Shown: piece by piece, positions 47,402-56,649 of the stretch | How the letters are laid out: each line of letters begins with the position of its first letter | How positions within the stretch are numbered: the first letter of the stretch is position 1 | DNA from: Paraburkholderia phenazinium | Lineage (GTDB): Bacteria > Pseudomonadota > Gammaproteobacteria > Burkholderiales > Burkholderiaceae | DNA length: 64,000 nt | Reading direction: 5' to 3' | Assembly (NCBI RefSeq): GCF_900141745.1 | Contig: NZ_FSRM01000002.1 | Location: 3,720,001-3,784,000, forward strand | Notes under the pieces: generated by a model | Told to the model about the DNA's origin: nothing | Database searches by the model: none | The model's input: only the letters and a program-made list of their open reading frames with translations | Made by a program: the position numbers and the translations under genes

Positions 47402-48937
47402 ATGGTATTCGACTGGCACTACACGGCTTCATTGCTGTTTGACGCCGCTTTCTGGAAGGCCACCTGGCTCGTAGTCGAACTGAGTGCCGCGACCTGGCTG
47501 ATCGGCATTGTGGCAGGCTTCGCGCTTGCACTCGGCAAACAGTCCGTCTTCACGCCGCTACGCGTAGCGTGCAGCACCTACATCTGGCTGTTTCGCAGCC
47601 TGCCGCTGCTGGTGCTGCTGATCTTCGTCTATAACCTGCCGCAGGTCCTGCCCTGGACCGGAGGCCTGTTGTCCGATCCGTTCTGGGCCGGCCTGCTGGC
47701 GCTGTCGATCAGCGAAGCGGCCTATATCGCCGAGATCCATCGCGGTGGCCTGCTGTCGCTTCACAAAGGCCAGCTCGAAGCGGGTAAAGCGCTCGGCATC
47801 CGCTTCGTCGGACTGCAACGGCTGATCGTGCTGCCGCAGGCGTTTCGCGTCGCGCTGCCTGCGCTCATCAACGAGTACATTACGATCGTCAAGCTGACGT
47901 CGCTCGTGTCGGTCATTTCGCTGGCGGAAATCCTGCTGGTGGGTGAGCGTCTGTACACGCAAAACTTCAAGGTGCTCGAGACGATGCTGGCCGTATCGTT
48001 CTACTATGTGCTGATCGTCACCGTGTTCGGCCATGTGTTGAAGCTGCTGGAAAAACATCTGGACGTCACGCGCCGCAAGCAGGCTGGCATCGCCGCCGTT
48101 GCCATTGAGGTGCCGCGGCCCGCGTCAACGCCGGCGGCTGCGAAGGTCACGCGTGCAGCGCGAGCCGGCGGTACGGCGCGCGCGCTGGAGGCTATCGGCA
48201 TCCGCAAACGTTACGGCAATCATGAAGTGCTTGGAGGGATCGACCTGACGGTGCACTCCGGCGAAGTGGTCTCGATCATCGGCCCGTCGGGCTCCGGCAA
48301 GACCTCGCTGATACGCACGCTGAACGGCCTGGAGACGCTCGACGACGGTGAAGTCCGGCTGCACGGCGAGGCATTCCTGTGGCCGCCCCGCGGCAGGCAT
48401 GGCAAGGTGCCGCACGCACAGTACGTGCGCGGCATCCTCGATATCGGCATGGTGTTTCAGAGCTTCAACCTGTTTCCACACCAGACAGCGCTGCAGAATG
48501 TAACGCTGGCGCCCCGCTATCACGGGCGCCGCAACGGGTCCGCGCTCGAAGAGGCCGGCATGCAGTTGCTGGCGAAGGTGGGCATGGCCGCGCATGCGCA
48601 GAAGTATCCGCATCAGCTTTCCGGCGGCCAGCAGCAACGTGTCGCGATTGCGCGAGCATTGGCGATGCAGCCGTCGATCGTATTGTTCGACGAACCGACC
48701 TCGGCGCTCGATCCCGAACTGGTCACCGAGGTGCTCAAGGTAATCGAGGAACTCGCCCGGGAAGGCATGACCATGATCATCGTCACACACGAAATCAACT
48801 TCGCGTTCCGCATTTCAGACCGTATCGTGTTCATGGAAGCGGGTACGATCGTCAGCGACGCGTCACCGCACGAACTGGCTGCGCTGGACAAGACTTCGCG
48901 GATCGCCAGCTTCCTTAAAGACGTCCACATTGCCTGA
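47402..48937 (+). CDS. Fused permease-ATPase of amino-acid ABC transporter
   Basis: A 511-residue single chain that joins a HisM-type permease (about 1-225) to a GlnQ-type ATPase (about 260-511). The permease has the EAA loop EAGKALGIRFVGLQRLIVLPQAFRVALPA (in parts). The ATPase has Walker A GPSGSGKTS, Q-loop MVFQSFNLFPHQ, signature [18 protein letters not shown] and Walker [16 protein letters not shown] linker of Ala, Thr and Arg separates them (about 226-258). ATG 47402 follows GGGGGA. The dimer would contain the whole membrane machine. Such fusions are known in Burkholderia but are a minority form. Confidence 0.9.
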   Translation: MVFDWHYTASLLFDAAFWKATWLVVELSAATWLIGIVAGFALALGKQSVFTPLRVACSTYIWLFRSLPLLVLLIFVYNLPQVLPWTGGLLSDPFWAGLLALSISEAAYIAEIHRGGLLSLHKGQLEAGKALGIRFVGLQRLIVLPQAFRVALPALINEYITIVKLTSLVSVISLAEILLVGERLYTQNFKVLETMLAVSFYYVLIVTVFGHVLKLLEKHLDVTRRKQAGIAAVAIEVPRPASTPAAAKVTRAARAGGTARALEAIGIRKRYGNHEVLGGIDLTVHSGEVVSIIGPSGSGKTSLIRTLNGLETLDDGEVRLHGEAFLWPPRGRHGKVPHAQYVRGILDIGMVFQSFNLFPHQTALQNVTLAPRYHGRRNGSALEEAGMQLLAKVGMAAHAQKYPHQLSGGQQQRVAIARALAMQPSIVLFDEPTSALDPELVTEVLKVIEELAREGMTMIIVTHEINFAFRISDRIVFMEAGTIVSDASPHELAALDKTSRIASFLKDVHIA

Positions 48938-48953
48938 AAAACACAAACACCGT

Positions 48954-49628
48954 ATGCCTACCTCGCATCCAGCTGTTACCACCCTCACCGGCCAGGAGCC
49001 CGAGCAATCGGTCACAGATCGGATCCTGTCGACGATCCGCGACGAAATCATTGAAGGCAAATTGCCGCCGGGCACGGCGCTCGTCGAGAACGACCTCACC
49101 CAGATTCACGACGTCTCGCGCAACACGCTGCGTGAAGCGCTGCGCCTCTTGTGCCGCGAAGGACTCGCGGTGCATTACCGGCATCGTGGCGTGATCGTGC
49201 GCACCTTGACGCGTCACGACGTGCGCGACATCTACCGGGTACGGCGTACGCTCGAACTGCAAGCCCTGTTGCGCGAAGACCCTATCGAAGACAACGAAAT
49301 CGCTTCCATGCGCGAAGCCGTCATGCACGCGCAAGCAGCGACGGACGAAGGCGACTGGCGTAGCGTCGGCACCTATAGCCTGCTGTTTCATCGGCGCATC
49401 GTGCAGTTGCTCGGCAGCCCGCTGTTCGACACGTTCTTCACGACGATTCTGGCGCAGCTGCGTCTCGTGTTCGCTTCCGCTCCCGACGAGCGCCGCTTCC
49501 AGCGACCCTGGATCGCGAAGGATCAGCAGATTCTCGAGCTGATCGCCAACGGCCGCACCGCCGAAGCCAGCGCCGCACTCGCCGACTACCTGAAGCAGTC
49601 GGAGCATGCGTTGCTCGATTACCTTTGA
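48954..49628 (+). CDS. GntR-family (FCD) transcriptional regulator
   Basis: A 224-residue regulator. The winged helix includes RILSTIRDEIIEGKLPPGTALVENDLTQIHDVSRNTLREALRLL (in parts, about 18-65), followed by the short FCD domain with FHRRIVQLLGSPLF. It begins 16 bases after the fusion-transporter stop; a TTG at 48930 that overlaps the transporter stop is also possible. It is the likely ligand of the twin operators at 46388. It is shorter than the GntR regulator at 32253. Confidence 0.88.
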   Translation: MPTSHPAVTTLTGQEPEQSVTDRILSTIRDEIIEGKLPPGTALVENDLTQIHDVSRNTLREALRLLCREGLAVHYRHRGVIVRTLTRHDVRDIYRVRRTLELQALLREDPIEDNEIASMREAVMHAQAATDEGDWRSVGTYSLLFHRRIVQLLGSPLFDTFFTTILAQLRLVFASAPDERRFQRPWIAKDQQILELIANGRTAEASAALADYLKQSEHALLDYL

Positions 49629-49733
49629 GTCACTTCCCTCTCATTCACACCTCAGTCAACGACCACTGCGCAAACCGGCTGCCGCGCGTAGCAAGCGCAG
49701 CCTGTCCGCCTGTCTCATGAAGGAGTCACCAGC

Positions 49734-50588
49734 ATGTTGAATTACCCCGCCGCCTATCAGTCCACCAAGGGTTCCGCGCTCGACCCCGACAAGGCCTTCT
49801 ATCAACGCATTGCCTCCGAACACGACTCGCGCACGCTGATCGAGTCGATCGTCGTGCCGATCCGTTCGGGTCAGGCCTGGAGCGTGCCGGCCGGTCACGT
49901 GTTCCGGATTGTCACGATCGAGGGTCCGCAAGTCGCCGACCTGAACATGTGGAACCTGCATAACCCGCGCGAGCGCATGTGGGCATCGCGTACGCGCCAG
50001 TTGCAGCAGGCGCACGTCAGCACCTTCGACCGCCTGTGGTCGACACTGCCGTTTCTGCGCCCCATGGTGACGATCACCGACGACAGCCTCGCCGACTACG
50101 GCGTCGACGAACATGGCGGGCGCGTTCACGACCTGCTCGGCACACGTTGCGATCCGTATGTGAACCGGATGCTGACCGGTGAGGACTTTCATTTCCACTG
50201 CCACTCGAACCTGACGCGCGCCATCGCTCCGTACGGCCTGACCGAATACGACGTGCACGATGTGCTCAACGTGTTCCAGTGCACCGGACTGAATCTCGAA
50301 GACAAATACTTCATGAAGGCGTGCCCGGCCAAAAAGGGAGATTACCTCGAGTTCTTTGCGGAAATCGACCTGCTGTGCGCGCTGTCGACCTGCCCGGGCG
50401 GCGATCTGTCATTGCCCATGTGGGGACCTGACGCGCGCGATCCGCTGGAAGTGTGCCGCCCGCTTGGCATCGAAATCTACCGCCTCGCGCCGCAGATGCT
50501 CGATGGCTGGACGCCGCCCGCCGTTGCTGCGTACAAGGGCCAGCATGGCATGGCGCTGCAGCCGCCGCAGTGGAAATGCGGTTGCTGA
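49734..50588 (+). CDS. DUF1989 domain protein (urea-carboxylase-associated family)
   Basis: A 284-residue protein of the DUF1989 family. Two DUF1989 proteins form carboxyguanidine deiminase in some bacteria, so a nitrogen-compound hydrolase role is the best family-level hint. Characteristic residues are in DLNMWNLHNPRERMWASRTRQLQ, DFHFHCHSNLTRAI (probable metal or active-site His/Cys) and DVLNVFQCTGL. A ribosome site AAGGAG precedes the ATG. It stands alone between the GntR operon and the SBP-GMC pair; no urea carboxylase is nearby, so the substrate is open. Confidence 0.87.
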   Translation: MLNYPAAYQSTKGSALDPDKAFYQRIASEHDSRTLIESIVVPIRSGQAWSVPAGHVFRIVTIEGPQVADLNMWNLHNPRERMWASRTRQLQQAHVSTFDRLWSTLPFLRPMVTITDDSLADYGVDEHGGRVHDLLGTRCDPYVNRMLTGEDFHFHCHSNLTRAIAPYGLTEYDVHDVLNVFQCTGLNLEDKYFMKACPAKKGDYLEFFAEIDLLCALSTCPGGDLSLPMWGPDARDPLEVCRPLGIEIYRLAPQMLDGWTPPAVAAYKGQHGMALQPPQWKCGC

Positions 50589-50831
50589 CCAAGGCCCTCT
50601 GCGCATCGTTCTTCCAGCCATGACGTAGCGTTATGCCCGCTCTAACAATTCGGGAATTGCGAGCGGGAAAATGGTCCCCTACATTTTGACCACGACGTAT
50701 CCGGCGCAATGTGCCTCGCGGGTTCCTCGCGCTGCCGATACGCTTCGCAGATAGCGGCCTGCACTCCTAAGTGGCATGACATCCGGACACGGGCCTCGCT
50801 AACGAACCATCCAACCTTGGGGATAGCCGCC

Positions 50832-51875
50832 GTGAAAATGATGAAGCCAGGTCGCGTCACTGTTCTGTCGCTCGCCATCACGCTGCTGAGCACACCTGTG
50901 CTGGCTGCGAGCGGCCAGATCACCTTCGTCTCGCAAGGCGGCGTCTACCAGGAAGCGCAGACCAAGGCCATCCTCGATCCGGCAGCCAAACTGCTCGACA
51001 TCACCGTCAATCAGGACAGCGTGCCCGACGCGTACCCGGCCATCAAGGCGCAAGCTGCGGCGGGCAAGCCGATCTGGGACGTCGTGGACACTCCCGCGTC
51101 GAACTGCCTGCGCGGCGGCAAGGAAGGCCTGATCGAAAAGCTCGACTTCTCGAAGATCCCGAACGCCGCGTCGATACCGGAGAAATACCGCACGCCCTAC
51201 TCGGCGGCCTACGAGTTTTACTCGACGGTGATTGCGTATAACAAGAAGTCGCTCAAGAAAGTCCCGCAAAGCTGGGCCGACTTCTGGAACGTCAAGGACT
51301 TCCCGGGCACGCGTGCCCTGCGCAACGATCCGCAAGGCACACTCGAAGCCGCGCTACTCGCAGACGGCGTGGCACGCGACAAGCTCTATCCGCTCGACGT
51401 GGATCGCGCCTTCAAGAAGCTGCAGCAGATCAAGCCGGACATCACGGTCTGGTGGACCTCGGGCGGCCAATCGGCGCAGTTGCTGCACGACGGCGAAGTT
51501 GACATGGAAATGATCTGGAATGGCCGCGCCAGCGCGGTGCGCAAAGACGATCCCGATGTCGACTTCACCTTCAACGATGGCCTGCTGCAGAACACGCAAC
51601 TGTGCATCGTGAAGAACGCGCCGAACCAGGCGGCCGCAGTGAAATTCCTCAACGCGGCGTTCTCGCCCGATCTGCAGGCTAATCTGCCGCTTTATATCGA
51701 CTACGGGCCGGGTAATCCGGCTGCCTTCAAGACCGGCAAGATCACCGCGCAACGTGCCAGCGAGCTGCCGAGTTCGCCCGCCAATGCCGCGAAACAGGCC
51801 CTACTCTCCGAAGAATGGTGGGCCTCCGATGCCGGTATCGCCGCTCGCGCCCGCTGGCTCAAGTTCATGCAATAG
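50832..51875 (+). CDS. Spermidine/putrescine-type ABC binding protein (PotD/F-like)
   Basis: A 347-residue periplasmic binding protein of the extracellular solute-binding family 1. GTG 50832 follows GGGGAT by eight bases; ATGs at 50838 and 50841 are alternatives. The signal peptide ends near VLAAS. The mature start ITFVSQGGVYQEAQTKAILDPAAK is typical of the polyamine-binding-like branch. Mid-protein WWTSGGQSAQLLHDGEVDMEMIWNGRA lines the ligand cleft. The matching permeases and ATPase lie on the other strand at 53589-58509, so the transporter is assembled from two facing operons. Confidence 0.88.
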   Translation: MKMMKPGRVTVLSLAITLLSTPVLAASGQITFVSQGGVYQEAQTKAILDPAAKLLDITVNQDSVPDAYPAIKAQAAAGKPIWDVVDTPASNCLRGGKEGLIEKLDFSKIPNAASIPEKYRTPYSAAYEFYSTVIAYNKKSLKKVPQSWADFWNVKDFPGTRALRNDPQGTLEAALLADGVARDKLYPLDVDRAFKKLQQIKPDITVWWTSGGQSAQLLHDGEVDMEMIWNGRASAVRKDDPDVDFTFNDGLLQNTQLCIVKNAPNQAAAVKFLNAAFSPDLQANLPLYIDYGPGNPAAFKTGKITAQRASELPSSPANAAKQALLSEEWWASDAGIAARARWLKFMQ

Positions 51876-51889
51876 ACGCAACGCGCCAC

Positions 51890-53668
51890 GTGATCGACTA
51901 TCTGATTCTGGGTGGAGGCTCGGCGGGCTGCGTGCTCGCCGCGCGTCTTTCGGAAGATCCGCAGAAGACCGTGTGCCTCGTCGAGGCCGGCCGGGATATC
52001 TCGCAGGCGAGCATGCCGGATGCGATCCGCAGCCGCTATCCCGGTCGCGCGTATCTCGACGCCAGCAATATCTGGCGACGGCTTACTGCGGTGATGTCTA
52101 CGCGGTTCGCCCCTGGCACCACTGCGGCCGGCACGAGCACAGGCACATCCCGGCGCTACGAGCAGGCGCGCCTGTTAGGCGGCGGTTCGGCGATCAATGC
52201 GCTGATGGCCAATCGCGGCGCTCCCGCCGACTACGATGAATGGGAAGCGCTCGGTGCGCATGGCTGGAACTGGCAAGCCTGCCTGCCGTATTTCCGCAAG
52301 CTCGAAACGGATTGCGACTTCGACGGCGAACTGCATGGCCAGCAAGGTCCGGTGCGCATCCGGCGTACCGAATGGACTCGCGTATCGCCGTTCGTGCGAG
52401 CCGTGCTGGGTGCATTGGAACAGCTCGGCCATCCGCGGCGCGCAGATCAGAATGGCCCATGGCAGGACGGGACCTATGTCGGCTCGATAGCGGTAAGCGA
52501 GGACGGTGAGCGCATTCCGACCTCGGTCTGCTATCTGAGCGACGCAGTGCGGAAACGGCCGAATCTGACGATCCGCACTCACCTCCTCGCCGAGCGCATC
52601 CACTTCGAAGACGTGCGTGCGACGGGTGCGCGATTGCGGCACGAAGACGGTTCGACAGAAGATCTCTACGCGAAGGAAACCATCGTTTGCTCAGGCGCAA
52701 TTCATAGTCCCGCGCTGCTGCTGCGCAGCGGCATCGGCCCAGCCGCCGACCTTGCCGCACTCGGCATTCCCCTCGTGGCCGATTTACCCGGGGTGGGCCG
52801 CAACCTGATGGAGCATCCTTCGATCGCCGTTTCCGCCTGGCTGCCGCGCGCCGGCCGCACGCCGTACCCGGAAGAGCATCACGAGCAGGCCATTGTGCGC
52901 TTCTCCTCCCGCTTGCCGGACACCGTAGCCGGCGACATGCACGGTGCGATCCTGTCACGCTCCGGCTGGCATTCGATCGGATACCGGCTTGGTACGATAT
53001 TCTTCTGGGTGAACAAATCGTACTCGCGCGGCCAGCTAAAACTCACCTCAGCGGATCCGCGCGACGAACCGTCGGTCGAATTCAACATGCTGTCCGACCC
53101 GCGCGACCTCGAGCGCCTGAAGCTCGCAATGCGCCTTGGCGCTACCACGCTTGCCGGGACTTCAATGGCAGGGATGCGCGGCACGGTCTTTCCGTCGAGC
53201 TATTCGCCGCGTGTCGCGAAAGTCGCGGTGCCCGGCAGGTTCAACGCACTACAGCGTGGCGCGCTCAGCGCACTGCTCGATGTCGCGGGGCCGCTGCGTG
53301 GCTGGCTGATTCGCCGGCTGATTACCCAGGGCGTCACGATCGAAAACCTGCTCGCCGACGATGCAGCATTAACCCACTTCGTCACGCGCTCAGTGGGCTG
53401 CACCTGGCATCCATCCGGCACTTGCCGGATGGGCTCGCCCGACGACCCTCAAGCGGTGACCGACGCGAGCGGCTCCGTGCGGGGCGTCGAAGGCTTGCGT
53501 GTGTGCGATGCATCGCTGATGCCGTCGATCCCCTGCGCCAACACGAATATCCCGACCATCATGATCGCCGAACGCATCGCCGATATGATCAGGCTCGCGC
53601 AGCCGGCCTGCGAGTCACCACAATCGTCACAACCAGACATAAGGTCAGCGCAGTCAGCAAGGTACTGA
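51890..53668 (+). CDS. GMC-family FAD oxidoreductase (choline dehydrogenase-like)
   Basis: A 592-residue GMC flavoprotein that oxidises an alcohol. The GTG at 51890, 14 bases after the binding-protein stop, gives DYLILGGGSAGCVLAARLSEDP, the FAD-binding start. The second signature is RSGIGPAADLAALGIPLVADLPGVGRNLMEHPS (in parts). The catalytic His is in GCTWHPSGTCRMG and the Asn in CANTNIPTIMIAERIA. The last 22 residues, rich in Ser and Gln, are read antiparallel through the end of the PotC-like gene on the other strand (80-base overlap) and are not a normal family tail. Confidence 0.9.
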   Translation: MIDYLILGGGSAGCVLAARLSEDPQKTVCLVEAGRDISQASMPDAIRSRYPGRAYLDASNIWRRLTAVMSTRFAPGTTAAGTSTGTSRRYEQARLLGGGSAINALMANRGAPADYDEWEALGAHGWNWQACLPYFRKLETDCDFDGELHGQQGPVRIRRTEWTRVSPFVRAVLGALEQLGHPRRADQNGPWQDGTYVGSIAVSEDGERIPTSVCYLSDAVRKRPNLTIRTHLLAERIHFEDVRATGARLRHEDGSTEDLYAKETIVCSGAIHSPALLLRSGIGPAADLAALGIPLVADLPGVGRNLMEHPSIAVSAWLPRAGRTPYPEEHHEQAIVRFSSRLPDTVAGDMHGAILSRSGWHSIGYRLGTIFFWVNKSYSRGQLKLTSADPRDEPSVEFNMLSDPRDLERLKLAMRLGATTLAGTSMAGMRGTVFPSSYSPRVAKVAVPGRFNALQRGALSALLDVAGPLRGWLIRRLITQGVTIENLLADDAALTHFVTRSVGCTWHPSGTCRMGSPDDPQAVTDASGSVRGVEGLRVCDASLMPSIPCANTNIPTIMIAERIADMIRLAQPACESPQSSQPDIRSAQSARY

Positions 53669-54380
53669 TCGCCGCAATCGTCGGGTCGATTTCATCGCGC
53701 AGCGCGACGAACATCCGCCGCGTGAGCGTCTGATTGTCGCCACCGGAGACGAACAGTGCGACCACGGTTTCATCGAGCGCCTGAATGAACACGAACACCG
53801 CGGCGGAAATCACGCTCGATCGAATCTGCGGCAGCGTCACCGTCATAAAGCTGCGCAAGCGGTTCATGCCGAGACTGCGGGCTACCATCTCCTGGGTCTG
53901 ATCGAAGGTCCGCAGATCCGCGCTCACGGAAATCAGCACGTACGGCAGACCGAGCATCGTGTCGGCGAGAATCAACCCGGTCATGCTGTTGACGAGCCCC
54001 GTATGCGCATACACGAAGAACACCCCGACCGCGACGATGATGACCGGCACCATCAATGGCAGCATCAGCACGAGACGCACATAGCGCATGCTCCAGTGGG
54101 TGCCGTTCTGGATCCCATACGCCGCCGCGACGCCAAGCGGCGTAGCGATCAAGGCCGCGGACACGGAAGCCGTCAGCGTGGTGCGCGCGGCCGCCATCCA
54201 TGTCGGACTGCCGACGAATGCTTCGTACCAGCGCAGCGAGTAGGCCGGCGGCGGGAAGGTCATAAAGCGCGTGTCGGAAAACGACAGCGGCACGACGATC
54301 AGAACCGGCACGATCAGAAACAGCAGGATCAGAACGACCACCGCGCCTAAAACAAGCTTGCCGGATGCGGATTTTTTCAT
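53589..54380 (-). CDS. PotC-like ABC transporter permease
   Basis: A 263-residue inner-membrane permease with six helices. The EAA loop is ARSLGMNRLRSFMTVTLPQIRSSVISA, with LADTMLGLPYVLISVSADLRTFD just before it. ATG 54380 overlaps the PotB-like gene by ATGA; the longer frame is not supported. The N-terminus starts MKKSASGKLVLGAVVVLILL. The last helix and tail overlap the converging GMC gene by 80 bases, so mRNA ends from the two strands can pair. Confidence 0.92.
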   Translation of the reverse strand: MKKSASGKLVLGAVVVLILLFLIVPVLIVVPLSFSDTRFMTFPPPAYSLRWYEAFVGSPTWMAAARTTLTASVSAALIATPLGVAAAYGIQNGTHWSMRYVRLVLMLPLMVPVIIVAVGVFFVYAHTGLVNSMTGLILADTMLGLPYVLISVSADLRTFDQTQEMVARSLGMNRLRSFMTVTLPQIRSSVISAAVFVFIQALDETVVALFVSGGDNQTLTRRMFVALRDEIDPTIAAISTLLTALTLCLVVTIVVTRRPAARA

Positions 54381-55336
54381 TTCGCCCCCAAGGTCTTCTC
54401 GAGCGGTATCACGCGACTCACAGCGTAGAAGATCGCAAATACGCAAACGAGCAGCACCACGCTGACGGCGCTCGCTGCCCCCCACCTGTCGTAGAGCTCC
54501 ACATTACGGCTGACGAGCATCGACACCATCATCGATCTGCCGCCGCCCATCAGCTCCGGGGTGATGTAAAAGCCGAGGCAAAGAATGAACACAAGGGTGG
54601 CACCCGCGAGCACGCCGCTTAACGACAGCGGCAAAAACACCCGCAGAAATACGTGCAACGGCGAGCCGCCGAGACTCGCTCCCGCATGCACGAGGTTCTC
54701 CGGAATCTTCTGCATTGCCGAGTACAGCGGCAAGACCATGAACGGCAGCAGGATATGCACCATGGCGATGATCGTGCCCAACTGGTTGTAGGCCAGTTGC
54801 AACGGATGATCGATCACACCCATCGACAGCAGCGTCTTGTTGACGAGCCCCGTACGCTGCAGCAGCACGAGCCACGCGTAAGTGCGCACCAGCACGCTGG
54901 TCCAGAACGGCAGAATCACGAGGCCCAGCACGAGCGCGCTCAGTTTCGGCGGCAACGCGGCGGCCGCATACGCGACCGGGTAGCCCAGCAGCAGCGTAAC
55001 GAGCGTGACGATAAAGCTAAGCTTGAAAGTAAGCGCGAACGTGGCTCCGTAGGCGCTGTCGGTGAAAATGCGCCGGTAATTCTCGAGCGTAAAGCCGTCG
55101 GCATAGATCGATTGCCAGGAAAGCCACGCGAGCGGCACCACCAGCAACACGACGATCACGATCAGCGCCGGCGCGATCAGCAGCAGCATCGTGCGGTCCT
55201 CGCGGCGCTGATACCGCACTGCCGCGTTGGCCCTGTCGACTGCATCGGCCGCATCGGCCTTGTCGGCCGCGAAAGAAGGCATCCACCCGTCTCCTGCAGA
55301 AGTTCGCCCCGCGGTAGCGTCGCGCTGAACTGACAT
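54377..55336 (-). CDS. PotB-like ABC transporter permease
   Basis: A 319-residue permease, longer than the usual 280 because of a 55-residue Ala/Asp-rich N-terminal cytoplasmic tail. The start at 55336 shares one base with the stop of the oxidoreductase (TGATG). An ATG at 55282 is an alternative. Helix 1 is TMLLLIAPALIVIVVLLVVPLAWL. The coupling loop HAGASLGGSPLHVFLRVFLPLSLSGVLAG is present. It works with the PotC-like permease and PotA-like ATPase of the operon. Confidence 0.92.
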   Translation of the reverse strand: MSVQRDATAGRTSAGDGWMPSFAADKADAADAVDRANAAVRYQRREDRTMLLLIAPALIVIVVLLVVPLAWLSWQSIYADGFTLENYRRIFTDSAYGATFALTFKLSFIVTLVTLLLGYPVAYAAAALPPKLSALVLGLVILPFWTSVLVRTYAWLVLLQRTGLVNKTLLSMGVIDHPLQLAYNQLGTIIAMVHILLPFMVLPLYSAMQKIPENLVHAGASLGGSPLHVFLRVFLPLSLSGVLAGATLVFILCLGFYITPELMGGGRSMMVSMLVSRNVELYDRWGAASAVSVVLLVCVFAIFYAVSRVIPLEKTLGAK

Positions 55337-56649
55337 CACGCACCTATTGCATCGAGAAACTGATACCACGCCGCGACCATCCGCACACCCGGCGAGCGCA
55401 ACGCATGAAAAGGCACCGGTTGCAAACCGTTCGTTGCGAGCAGCGACAATTCCGGCTTGTCGCCGAGCGCGAGCGCCGCCGCCTGCTGACCGAGCAGGCT
55501 GGCCATCGCCACACCTGCTCCGTTGTACCCCAGACAAAATGTCGTGACAGCATCGCTGCGCCCGATATGCGGCAATTGATCGAAGGTCATGCCGACGTAA
55601 CCCGACCAGCGGTACTCCACCTTTACACTGGTGAGGTCCGGAAACAGCGCGACCATCGCGCGCTGCAGCGCATCAAAACCGGCGAGTTGTCCTTCCTTGC
55701 CAAACGCATCGCGTCCACCGAACACCATCCGGCCATCTGCCTTACGGAACCACTTCATCATGCGCCGCGTTTCGGTATAGCTGCGCTGCTCCACCATCAG
55801 ACGTGCATCGAGTTCGGCGGGTAAACGCTCAGTTGCAATGATCGCGCTGCGAAACGGCACGAGCGTACGCTGATAAGCACCGGTGGCCGGCGTCAGACTG
55901 GAATACGCGTTCGTCGCGACTATCACCTGTTTGGCCCGCACCGTACCGCCCGGCGTGCGTATCAGCACGCCTTCGCCGTCGCGCTGCATGTCGATCGCCG
56001 GACTCGACTCGTAGATCGGCACCTTGCGGGTCGTCAAACCGGCTGCGATACCCTGCACGTAGCGCAGCGGCAGGATCGTGCCGGCGTCGGCGCTCAATAC
56101 GCCGCCGACGAAAGCATTCGAACCGGTCTCGCGCGCCACCTCGGCCCGCGATTGCACAGACATCGACGTATCGCCGAGCGCCTGTCGCACCCAGTCCGCT
56201 TCGGCACGAATCGTTGCGAAAGCGCGCTCCGTATGCGCGCAGCGCAAGCTGCCAGTGTGCTGAAAATGCGCGTCGTGAAGCTTGAATTCATCGACCAGCG
56301 ACTCAACCACTCGCACGCCTTCGTGCGCGAGGCGATGCATCGTGCGGGCCGTATCAATGCCATGCAGCCGTGCGATGGTCGGAAACGAGAGGCGGAATTT
56401 CGACGACACCACGCCACCGTTACGGCCACTCGCGCCCCAACCGACCGGGTTGGCATCGAGCACCACCGTCTCCGCGCCGCGTTTTTGCAATGCGTACGCA
56501 GCACAAAGCCCCGAATAGCCGGCGCCGATCACCGCCACCTCGGTCACCAGATCGCGGGCCAACGGTGCACCGGTGCTAACGGGCGCCGTCGCGCCGCCCA
56601 TCGCGGACCACAGCGACGCAGCGGACTGCCGGGCGGCAGGCGGCTTCAT
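55336..56649 (-). CDS. FAD-dependent amine/amino-acid oxidoreductase (DadA/PuuB-like)
   Basis: A 437-residue DAO-fold enzyme with VAVIGAGYSGLCAAYALQKRG near residue 35 and [20 protein letters not shown], then TFCLGYNGAGVAMASLLGQQAA near the end. It is related to the gene at 41588 but differs clearly in sequence, so both are likely to have different substrates. It overlaps the HAD gene by 4 bases and the PotB gene by 1 base, within one operon. It may oxidise the imported amine or its derivative. Confidence 0.9.
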   Translation of the reverse strand: MKPPAARQSAASLWSAMGGATAPVSTGAPLARDLVTEVAVIGAGYSGLCAAYALQKRGAETVVLDANPVGWGASGRNGGVVSSKFRLSFPTIARLHGIDTARTMHRLAHEGVRVVESLVDEFKLHDAHFQHTGSLRCAHTERAFATIRAEADWVRQALGDTSMSVQSRAEVARETGSNAFVGGVLSADAGTILPLRYVQGIAAGLTTRKVPIYESSPAIDMQRDGEGVLIRTPGGTVRAKQVIVATNAYSSLTPATGAYQRTLVPFRSAIIATERLPAELDARLMVEQRSYTETRRMMKWFRKADGRMVFGGRDAFGKEGQLAGFDALQRAMVALFPDLTSVKVEYRWSGYVGMTFDQLPHIGRSDAVTTFCLGYNGAGVAMASLLGQQAAALALGDKPELSLLATNGLQPVPFHALRSPGVRMVAAWYQFLDAIGA

